NCBI GenBank assembly: GCA_027489475.1
Contig: JAIXZQ010000141.1
Span: 1-5,210, forward strand
DNA length: 5,210 nucleotides
From: Methylophilus sp.
GTDB taxonomy: Bacteria; Pseudomonadota; Gammaproteobacteria; Burkholderiales; Methylophilaceae
Direction: 5' to 3'
The position numbers and the translations under genes are program-made. This document shows positions 1 through 5,210 of this stretch, in pieces. The notes under the pieces were generated by a model that saw only the letters and a program-made list of their open reading frames with translations, did no database searches and was not told the DNA's origin. Position 1 is the first letter of the stretch. Every line of letters begins with the position of its first letter.

Positions 1-84
1 AAAATGGAAGGCCGCCAGATGGTGATGGTATTGGCCCCCGCTAAAAAAGTCCCGCCTAAAAAAGGGGACAAAGCGGCAGAGTAA
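1..84 (+). CDS. infC: Translation initiation factor IF3, C-terminal end (partial)
   Basis: Frame 1 is open from the first base to TAA at 82-84 and encodes the last 27 residues of IF3. The start KMEGRQMVMVLAP matches the conserved final strand of the IF3 C-terminal domain, the part that binds the 30S subunit and helps select the initiator tRNA and start codon. The gene order infC-rpmI-rplT supports the call. After VLAP the tail runs 14 more residues and is lysine-rich (AKK..PKK..DK), about ten longer than the E. coli tail as I remember it. The tail looks like a tandem five-residue repeat (PAKKV then PPKKG; bases 37-51 and 52-66). The rest of the gene lies upstream of the window, so start and full length cannot be judged. 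Confidence 0.95.
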   Translation, partial: KMEGRQMVMVLAPAKKVPPKKGDKAAE

Positions 85-173
85 TCTCCGCTTAAATAAC
101 GATTCGTTTTTTGGAGTGAGCTGGCTAAATTGGCTGCCTATGCACTCTGTAATCAACCTCCAAGGAGAACAAA
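85..173 (+). promoter_or_regulatory. infC-rpmI intergenic leader with alternative RNA pairings
   Basis: This 89-nt gap can form mutually exclusive stems. Stem A pairs TTGGAG (111-116) with CTCCAA (158-163), immediately before and partly over the rpmI Shine-Dalgarno. Stem B pairs 112-118 with 143-149 (core GAGTG/CACTC plus two G-U pairs) and shares its 5' arm with A. In addition TCTCC (85-89), just after the infC stop, is complementary to GGAGA (164-168) in the Shine-Dalgarno itself; this pairing nests around stem A. In E. coli L20 represses rpmI-rplT translation through RNA structure in this same interval. The pairings are read directly; a regulatory role is inference, and the E. coli type of leader is thought to be narrowly distributed outside Gammaproteobacteria. 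Confidence 0.4.
162..167 (+). promoter_or_regulatory. Shine-Dalgarno of rpmI
   Basis: AAGGAG lies 6 nt before the ATG at 174, a strong match that fixes the rpmI start. It overlaps the possible pairing partners described for the leader. Confidence 0.85.
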
Positions 174-371
174 ATGCCAAAGATGAAAACAAAGAGCAGC
201 GCCAAAAAGCGCTTTAAGTTCTTGGGTAACGGTAAAGTGAAGCGTACACACTCTCACTTGCGCCACATCCTGACCAAGAAAACCACTAAGCAAAAACGTA
301 AACTGCGCGGTACCGCAATTATTTCTGCGACCGACGTAAAACGCGTTCGCGCAATGATGCCGACACAATAA
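174..371 (+). CDS. rpmI: 50S ribosomal protein L35
   Basis: Encodes 65 residues, the usual length of bacterial L35 (bL35), a small very basic protein of the large ribosomal subunit that binds 23S rRNA. The N-terminus [15 protein letters not shown], the central [16 protein letters not shown] and the ending [13 protein letters not shown] are the family's conserved blocks. The start is set by a strong AAGGAG six bases upstream and by the invariant MPKMKT opening. The stop codon TAA (369-371) overlaps the Shine-Dalgarno of rplT, only 10 nt before the next ATG, so the two genes are very likely translationally coupled. No oddity was seen. Confidence 0.98.
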   Translation: MPKMKTKSSAKKRFKFLGNGKVKRTHSHLRHILTKKTTKQKRKLRGTAIISATDVKRVRAMMPTQ

Positions 372-375
372 GGAG
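370..375 (+). promoter_or_regulatory. Shine-Dalgarno of rplT overlapping the rpmI stop
   Basis: AAGGAG shares its two A bases with the rpmI TAA codon and sits 6 nt before the rplT ATG at 382. Ribosomes terminating on rpmI are placed directly on the rplT start, which favours coupled synthesis of L35 and L20. Confidence 0.85.
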
Positions 376-381
376 ACCGAC

Positions 382-741
382 ATGCCTAGAGTAAAACGTG
401 GTGTCATTGCACGCGCAAAACATAAAAAAGTCTTAAATTTGGCCAAAGGCTATCGCGGTCGTCGTAAGAACGTCTACCGTGTGGCTAAACAGGCGGTTAT
501 GAAAGCCGGTCAATACGCATACCGTGACCGTCGTCAGAAAAAACGTCAGTTCCGTGCCTTGTGGATTGCCCGTATTAACGCGGCTGCCCGTGAAGCAGGT
601 TTGACTTATAGCCGTTTCATGAACGGTCTGAAAAAAGCTGCGGTAGAAGTAGACCGCAAAGTGTTGGCTGATTTGGCCGTGTTTGATAAAGCTGCATTTG
701 CCAAGTTTGTAGAATTGGCTAAATCAGGTTTAAGCGCCTAA
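382..741 (+). CDS. rplT: 50S ribosomal protein L20
   Basis: Encodes 119 residues, within the normal 117-120 for bacterial L20 (bL20), an early assembly protein of the 50S subunit that binds 23S rRNA. The basic N-terminal extension ([13 protein letters not shown]-like, residues 1-20), the block [19 protein letters not shown] (about 22-40), [18 protein letters not shown] (about 45-62) and the globular C-terminal part with [11 protein letters not shown] and DRKVLADLA are all present. In several bacteria L20 is also the autogenous repressor of its own operon by binding leader mRNA; whether that occurs here is not shown by the protein. It is followed 11 nt later by a strong intrinsic terminator. 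Confidence 0.99.
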   Translation: MPRVKRGVIARAKHKKVLNLAKGYRGRRKNVYRVAKQAVMKAGQYAYRDRRQKKRQFRALWIARINAAAREAGLTYSRFMNGLKKAAVEVDRKVLADLAVFDKAAFAKFVELAKSGLSA

Positions 742-752
742 ACAGACCGAAC

Positions 753-787
753 AAAAAAAGAGGCTGCGGCCTCTTTTTTTATTTTTT
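753..787 (+). terminator. Rho-independent terminator after rplT
   Basis: A five-bp GC-rich stem GAGGC (760-764) / GCCTC (769-773) closes a TGCG tetraloop (765-768), which fits the unusually stable UNCG class on a C-G closing pair. The stem is extended by seven A-U pairs (753-759 with 774-780). The downstream strand is a near-continuous T tract, seven T, one A, six T (774-787). The flanking A tract means it could also work on the minus strand. It lies between rplT and pheS, so pheST needs read-through or its own promoter. Confidence 0.93.
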
Positions 788-792
788 GATGA

Positions 793-798
793 TATAAC
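793..798 (+). promoter_or_regulatory. Weak candidate -10 box for pheST
   Basis: TATAAC matches five of six bases of the sigma-70 -10 consensus and lies right after the terminator T tract, 20 nt before the pheS ATG. No convincing -35 hexamer is present at the right distance (the position falls in CCTCTT of the terminator stem), and a start near 805 would leave a leader of about 14 nt with no Shine-Dalgarno. It is a guess driven by the need for a promoter after the terminator. Confidence 0.2.
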
Positions 799-806
799 CC
801 CCCTGA

Positions 807-1820
<1,014 letters not shown>

Positions 1821-1823
1821 TCT

Positions 1824-1841
1824 GGGCGTGAAGCACGCACC
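1824..1841 (+). other. Small hairpin in the pheS-pheT gap
   Basis: GCGTG (1826-1830) pairs with CACGC (1834-1838) across an AAG loop, and two further G-C pairs (1824, 1825 with 1841, 1840) can form if A1839 is bulged. No T run follows, so it is not an intrinsic terminator. It may only tune mRNA stability between the two cistrons. Confidence 0.35.
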
Positions 1842-1858
1842 CATAGGCAATTTGAGAC

Positions 1859-1862
1859 AAGG
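1859..1862 (+). promoter_or_regulatory. Shine-Dalgarno of pheT
   Basis: AAGG, 10 nt before the ATG at 1873, is a modest match at slightly long spacing. It is the only purine-rich site near the start, which is otherwise supported by the family N-terminus MQFSEQWLR. Confidence 0.55.
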
Positions 1863-1872
1863 TTAGACGATT

Positions 1873-4221
1873 ATGCAGTTCTCCGAACAGTGGTTACGTT
1901 CCATGGTGAATCCCTCGCTAGATAGCGAGCAATTAGGACATGCCTTAACTATGGCTGGCCTAGAGGTGGAGGAGATGACAGCGGTAGCGCCTGCGTTTAG
2001 CGGCGTGGTGGTGGCTGAGATTTTGAGCGCTGAAAAACACCCGGATGCTGATCGCTTGCAGGTATGTGCAGTGAAAGTGGGCGCAGAGGTATTGCAAATT
2101 GTTTGCGGCGCCCCTAACGCGCGAGCTGGTCTCAAAGCGCCGTGTGCCTTGGTCGGGGCCAGCTTACCTGGCATCGCCATCAAACAAGCCAAGGTCAGAG
2201 GGGTCGAATCGTTTGGCATGATGTGTTCAGCCAAAGAATTAGGCATCGCTACCGAGGCCAGTGGCTTGCTTGAGTTGCCAGCGGATGCGCCCGTCGGTCA
2301 AGACATTCGTACCTACCTTGCGCTAGATGACCACACCTATACGCTTAAACTCACTCCTAACCGTGCCGATTGTTTAAGCATTGTCGGCGTGGCAAGAGAT
2401 GTGGTGGCGATGACAGGCGCGCCTATGACCGCGCCTGCAATTCAGCCTGCCGCAGTGACGAGTGGTCTCAGTCGAACTGTTCAGGTTGACGCATCCAGCG
2501 CTTGCCCAGCCTATTATGGGCGCGTGATTGAGGGCGTGAATGCACAAGTCGTCACGCCAGACTGGATGCAACAACGCTTGGCACGCAGTGGTTTACGTAG
2601 CATCAGTGCATTAGTAGATATCACTAATTATGTTCTGCTTGAACAAGGTCAGCCGCTGCATGCGTTTGACCATGCTTTGATACACGGGGAGATACAGGTG
2701 CGTTTCGCGCAAGCGGGCGAATCCCTAACCCTGCTGAACGACAGCACCGTGACCTTGAAAGCAGATGACTTGGTGATTGCCGATGCGCAAGGGCCGTTGG
2801 CTCTGGCTGGTATTATGGGCGGCAGCCCCAGCGCGGTCAGCGACACCACCGCTACAATCTTTTTAGAAAGCGCGTTTTTCACGCCAGACGTGATGGCCGG
2901 TAAAGCCCGTAGACTCGGTCTGAGTACCGACTCCTCATACCGCTTTGAGCGCGGGGTGGATTTTGGCAATACCTTGCACGCCCTAGAGCGAGCAACCGCA
3001 TTGGTACTGGAGATTTGTGGTGGGCAAGCGGGCCCAGTCACGCAGGTGCTAGCGACTTTACCCGTGCGTCAACAAGTGCGCTTGCGACATGCGTATTTAT
3101 GTTCAGTCTTGGGGATAGACATCGCCCTTGCGCAGGTGGGCCGTTTGCTGACACAGCTAGGCTTTGCTTATACAGAGCAACAAGGGGTGTTTCAAGTCAG
3201 CGCACCCAGTTTCCGCTTTGATATCGCGCGTGAAGAAGATTTGATTGAAGAGATTGCGCGTTTACATGGCTATGATCACCTGCCAGCCTTGACGCCCGTG
3301 GCGATGCAGGGCATGTTGCCAGCACCCGAGGCACGCGTCAGCAAACATGCTCTGCGTGATGCTTTGGTACATCAAGGCTACCAAGAGGTGGTGACTTACA
3401 GTTTTGTGGATGCTGAATGGGAGCGCACACTGTATGGCAACAGCCAACCGATTGCACTAAAAAATCCAATCGCCAGCAATCTCAGTGTCATGCGTTCTGG
3501 CTTGTGGGGCGGATTGCTTGATGCCCTAGACTACAATCTCAAGCGGCAACAATCACGTGCCCTGTTATTTGAATTGGGTGCCCGCTTTGGTCGCAGTGCA
3601 GATGGTTTTGTTGAAACCTTAACCTTGGCGGGATTGGCCTATGGCAGTGCCCAGCCTGAGCAATGGGGCGCGCCAGCACGCGCAGTCGATTTTTATGATG
3701 TCAAAGCGCATGTTGAAGCTTTATTTACTCAGCCGCTGCGTTTTGTTGCTGCACAACATCCGGCCTTACATCCCGGACAATCGGCGCGTATTTATCAACA
3801 AGAGCAAGCCATCGGCTGGCTAGGTAAACTGCATCCACAGTGGCAGCAACATTACGGGCTGACTGAGGCCTGCTTCTTGTTTGAACTCGATGCCGAGGCA
3901 GCGTTAAGCACGCATGTTCCTGCATATGCTGAGGTTAGCAAGTTCTTACCGGTCCGTCGTGATTTAGCGGTGTTGGTTGACCAACAAGTGTCTGCCCAAG
4001 CCATGATGGATGAAGTACTTGCAGCCAATATCGGGCAGTTACAGAGCGTTAAATTGTTTGATGTTTACCAAGGTAAAGGGGTGCCAGAAAACAAAAAAAG
4101 CCTTGCATTTCTTGTACTTATGCAAGATACTTGCAAGACAATGGTTGATGAGGAAGTCGACGCAATCGTCGCTCGCATCCTGCAACTTTGGGCTGAAAAA
4201 TTCGCGGCCACGCTGCGTTAG
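1873..4221 (+). CDS. pheT: Phenylalanyl-tRNA synthetase beta subunit
   Basis: Encodes 782 residues, close to the usual 790-800 for bacterial PheT, partner of PheS in the alpha2-beta2 enzyme. In order: N-terminal B1 segment with MQFSEQWLR (1-39); an EMAP/OB-type tRNA-binding domain (about 40-150) with [15 protein letters not shown] and IVCGAPN; the B3/B4 editing domain (about 210-385), which hydrolyses mischarged Tyr-tRNA-Phe, with [20 protein letters not shown] (248-267), LAGIMGG (311-317) and [13 protein letters not shown] (351-363); a B5 domain (about 400-475) ending [20 protein letters not shown]; a catalytic-like but inactive core (about 485-680) with [19 protein letters not shown]; and a C-terminal FDX-ACB anticodon-binding domain (about 690-782) starting [14 protein letters not shown]. 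All domains are intact. The last 120 bases carry an inverted-repeat cluster that may serve ihfA. Confidence 0.99.
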   Translation: MQFSEQWLRSMVNPSLDSEQLGHALTMAGLEVEEMTAVAPAFSGVVVAEILSAEKHPDADRLQVCAVKVGAEVLQIVCGAPNARAGLKAPCALVGASLPGIAIKQAKVRGVESFGMMCSAKELGIATEASGLLELPADAPVGQDIRTYLALDDHTYTLKLTPNRADCLSIVGVARDVVAMTGAPMTAPAIQPAAVTSGLSRTVQVDASSACPAYYGRVIEGVNAQVVTPDWMQQRLARSGLRSISALVDITNYVLLEQGQPLHAFDHALIHGEIQVRFAQAGESLTLLNDSTVTLKADDLVIADAQGPLALAGIMGGSPSAVSDTTATIFLESAFFTPDVMAGKARRLGLSTDSSYRFERGVDFGNTLHALERATALVLEICGGQAGPVTQVLATLPVRQQVRLRHAYLCSVLGIDIALAQVGRLLTQLGFAYTEQQGVFQVSAPSFRFDIAREEDLIEEIARLHGYDHLPALTPVAMQGMLPAPEARVSKHALRDALVHQGYQEVVTYSFVDAEWERTLYGNSQPIALKNPIASNLSVMRSGLWGGLLDALDYNLKRQQSRALLFELGARFGRSADGFVETLTLAGLAYGSAQPEQWGAPARAVDFYDVKAHVEALFTQPLRFVAAQHPALHPGQSARIYQQEQAIGWLGKLHPQWQQHYGLTEACFLFELDAEAALSTHVPAYAEVSKFLPVRRDLAVLVDQQVSAQAMMDEVLAANIGQLQSVKLFDVYQGKGVPENKKSLAFLVLMQDTCKTMVDEEVDAIVARILQLWAEKFAATLR
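4102..4137 (+). promoter_or_regulatory. Inverted-repeat cluster in the pheT 3' end, possible ihfA control region
   Basis: CTTGCAT (4102-4108) is the perfect inverse of ATGCAAG (4120-4126) with an 11-nt loop. TGCAAG (4121-4126) can instead pair with CTTGCA (4130-4135) with a 3-nt loop, and CTTGCAAG (4130-4137) is itself a palindrome. The two hairpins exclude each other. A weak sigma-70-like pair, TTGCAT (4103-4108) and GATACT (4126-4131) with 17-bp spacing, overlaps the cluster. E. coli ihfA is also transcribed from within pheT; that this site does so here is inference. Confidence 0.25.
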
Positions 4222-4310
4222 TCCAAGCCGCAGACAGCGCCCAGCCCCTGTGCAGGGCAGCCATCATCAACCGAATCATCAGGCAAGCATCACACATAAT
4301 AAGAAGATTC

Positions 4311-4316
4311 AGGGGA
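4311..4316 (+). promoter_or_regulatory. Shine-Dalgarno of ihfA
   Basis: AGGGGA, 6 nt before the ATG at 4323, is a good match and supports this start, which also gives the conserved opening MTLTKADL. The 101-nt gap before it holds only a weak GC hairpin (4244-4258) without a T run, so ihfA may be reached by transcripts from pheST. Confidence 0.75.
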
Positions 4317-4322
4317 TCATTC

Positions 4323-4637
4323 ATGACACTCACTAAAGCCGATTTGGCTGACTTGTTATTTGAGCAAGTCGGGCTCAATAAGCGTGAAGCCAAAGACATG
4401 GTCGAGGCCTTTTTTGAAGAAGTGCGCAATGCACTGGAACAAGGCGACAGCGTCAAATTGTCAGGCTTTGGTAACTTTGAATTACGTACCAAATCCGAAC
4501 GCCCTGGTCGTAACCCAAAAACCGGTGAAGAAATTCCAATTTCTGCGCGCCGTGTAGTGACCTTTCATGCCAGCCAAAAGTTAAAAACGCGCGTAGAAGA
4601 GCATTACGCTCAACAGCCCATGTTGGCACAAGCCTAA
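4323..4637 (+). CDS. ihfA: Integration host factor alpha subunit
   Basis: Encodes 104 residues (E. coli IhfA: 99), a DNABII-family protein that pairs with IhfB to bind the minor groove sequence-specifically and bend DNA sharply, serving recombination, replication and transcription. Helical N-terminal half: [37 protein letters not shown] (1-38). Then the strand pair [12 protein letters not shown] (44-55), and the DNA-contacting arm [22 protein letters not shown] (60-81), in which Pro65 is the residue that intercalates into DNA. The signature [17 protein letters not shown] and VKLSGFGNF favours IhfA over HU or IhfB, and position after pheT is the classic ihfA locus. The C-terminal tail after KLKTRVEE is short and variable. 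The MerR-like gene follows after 13 nt, probably co-transcribed. Confidence 0.97.
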   Translation: MTLTKADLADLLFEQVGLNKREAKDMVEAFFEEVRNALEQGDSVKLSGFGNFELRTKSERPGRNPKTGEEIPISARRVVTFHASQKLKTRVEEHYAQQPMLAQA

Positions 4638-4650
4638 TTAATCTAAACGC

Positions 4651-5076
4651 ATGGTCGATAGCCAAAAAGTCACACTGCCACCTATCCCCGCAAAGCGCTA
4701 CTTTACCATTGGCGAAGTCAGCGAATTATGTGGAGTCAAGCCACATGTGTTGCGCTATTGGGAACAAGAATTCACCCAGCTCAAGCCCGTCAAGCGTCGT
4801 GGCAATCGTCGTTATTACCAACATCATGAAGTCTTGCTAATTCGTAAAATCCGCGAACTGCTCTATGAGCAAGGCTTTACCATCAGCGGCGCGCGTAACC
4901 GCTTAGATGGTGTGGATGAAAAAGCTGAAAAATCACGTAGTCCGTCTGACTCAGTGACGCCAGCTGTGTCTTCGGCTATTCCGGTCAATGCTTTGGCATC
5001 TGCACCAAGTGTGGATGTGCAAGCCCTTAAAATTCAAATCAAACAGATTTTGCAACTGCTCAAAGTTCCCGCTTGA
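4651..5076 (+). CDS. MerR-family regulator downstream of ihfA
   Basis: Encodes 141 residues. Residues 17-86 form a MerR-type winged helix-turn-helix: YFTIGEVSELCGVKPHVLRY, WEQEF, LKPVKRRGNRRYY and LLYEQGFTISGARNRL. The YWEQEF..LKP pattern resembles the MlrA/CarA-like subgroup. Residues about 90-121 are a Ser/Pro/Ala-rich, probably flexible linker, and 122-139 a short amphipathic helix rich in Leu and Ile that could mediate dimerisation. There is no effector domain and the only cysteine (Cys27) is in the DNA-binding part, so it is not a metal sensor of the MerR/CueR kind. Such genes commonly follow ihfA in beta- and gammaproteobacteria; target and signal are unknown to me. No clear Shine-Dalgarno precedes the ATG, so coupling to ihfA is likely. 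It ends with two tandem in-frame stops (TGA TAG). Confidence 0.9.
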   Translation: MVDSQKVTLPPIPAKRYFTIGEVSELCGVKPHVLRYWEQEFTQLKPVKRRGNRRYYQHHEVLLIRKIRELLYEQGFTISGARNRLDGVDEKAEKSRSPSDSVTPAVSSAIPVNALASAPSVDVQALKIQIKQILQLLKVPA

Positions 5077-5090
5077 TAGGCTGAGCAAAA

Positions 5091-5130
5091 TAAGCGACTA
5101 ACACGCTTAAATAAGCAATTAAGAGGCTTA
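5091..5130 (+). repeat. Two dyads phased at 21 bp upstream of the tRNA-Pro promoter
   Basis: TAAGC-N9-GCTTA occurs at 5091-5109 and again at 5112-5130, the second copy exactly 21 bp after the first. A partial third half, GCTTT at 5147-5151, continues the 21-bp phase into the -10 box. As DNA, the dyads are centred near -63 and -42 from the predicted tRNA start, on the same helix face, and the A/T-rich part between them (5106-5123) sits where an UP element would be. As RNA they could form two short hairpins at the end of the MerR-like mRNA, but no T run follows. Function is not established. Confidence 0.4.
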
Positions 5131-5162
5131 GCGCCGAGACCGTTTTGCTTTATAATGCGGCC
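5128..5162 (+). promoter_or_regulatory. Sigma-70 promoter for tRNA-Pro with GC-rich discriminator
   Basis: TATAAT at 5151-5156 is a perfect -10 box. The best -35 at 17-bp spacing is TTAGCG (5128-5133), three of six. The -10 is followed by GCGGCC (5157-5162), a GC-rich discriminator of the kind found at stringently controlled stable-RNA promoters. The predicted start is about 5162-5165, giving a 5' leader of roughly 28-31 nt ahead of the tRNA. Confidence 0.75.
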
Positions 5163-5192
5163 TTGCTTTTAACCTACATGGAAAAAAGCAGA

Positions 5193-5210
5193 CGGGGCGT
5201 AGCGCAGCCT
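5193..5210 (+). tRNA. tRNA-Pro, 5' end only (partial)
   Basis: CGGGGCG (5193-5199) is the 5' acceptor strand, TA (5200-5201) are positions 8-9, GCGC (5202-5205) is the D-stem 5' strand, and AGCCT begins the D-loop. A C at position 1 with this acceptor and D-arm sequence is characteristic of bacterial tRNA-Pro. The anticodon lies beyond the window, so the isoacceptor cannot be given. A strong promoter directly upstream supports the call. Confidence 0.85.

Noticed and set aside
92..97. TTAAAT as a -10 box for an rpmI promoter
   Set aside because: Four of six matches with no -35 hexamer at suitable spacing; rpmI is more simply read from upstream.
755..790. Phe-rich leader peptide in the T tract after rplT (TTT codons in two frames)
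   Set aside because: No ATG, GTG or TTG start with a ribosome site precedes these codons in frame; the T run is the U tract of the terminator.
3667..3674. 8-bp palindrome GGCGCGCC in pheT
   Set aside because: A lone restriction-like palindrome in coding sequence with no repeat elsewhere in the window.
3971..3986. Perfect inverted repeat TGTTGGT-TG-ACCAACA in pheT
   Set aside because: A 7-bp arm repeat is roughly expected by chance in 5 kb when several loop sizes are allowed, and it encodes ordinary FDX-ACB domain residues.
4244..4258. GC-rich hairpin after pheT as an intrinsic terminator
   Set aside because: The stem is only 4-5 bp around a GTGC loop with a bulge, and no T run follows.
4265..4277. 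IHF-binding site upstream of ihfA (ATCAA core)
   Set aside because: Only the ATCAA core matches WATCAA-N4-TTR; the leading W and most of the TTR part are wrong, and ATCAA is expected by chance.

Overview
The window is a conserved housekeeping block read entirely on the + strand: the 3' end of infC, then rpmI, rplT, pheS, pheT, ihfA and a small MerR-family regulator, ending in the first 18 nt of a proline tRNA gene. This order (translation factor, two large-subunit ribosomal proteins, both phenylalanyl-tRNA synthetase subunits, IHF alpha, orphan MerR, tRNA-Pro) is typical of Betaproteobacteria. Together with protein sequences that read as betaproteobacterial and a roughly 50% GC composition, it suggests a member of Nitrosomonadales, possibly Methylophilaceae. 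The phylum/class-level call is firm; the family is a guess from memory of similar proteins.

Layout: 1-84 is the end of infC (translation initiation factor IF3). 85-173 is a structured-looking leader before rpmI. 174-741 holds rpmI and rplT (L35 and L20), tightly coupled, with the rplT Shine-Dalgarno overlapping the rpmI stop codon. 753-787 is a textbook intrinsic terminator that closes the ribosomal-protein part. 819-4221 holds pheS and pheT, separated by 52 nt. 4323-5076 holds ihfA and, 13 nt downstream, the MerR-like gene. 5077-5192 is a promoter region with a perfect -10 box, a GC-rich discriminator and a pair of 21-bp-phased dyads in front of tRNA-Pro, which runs off the end of the window.

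Functionally, infC-rpmI-rplT-pheS-pheT belong to translation: start-site selection, 50S assembly and charging of tRNA-Phe. ihfA encodes one half of the DNA-bending nucleoid protein IHF. The MerR-like protein is a conserved neighbour of unknown role. All genes appear intact and full length; no frameshift, insertion sequence, CRISPR array or sign of horizontal transfer was seen.

I see no new multi-gene system here. What deserves a second look is regulatory: a possible alternative-structure leader at rpmI, a terminator at the position where E. coli has the pheM attenuator but with no leader peptide, competing hairpins in the 3' end of pheT just upstream of ihfA, and the phased dyads upstream of the tRNA promoter.
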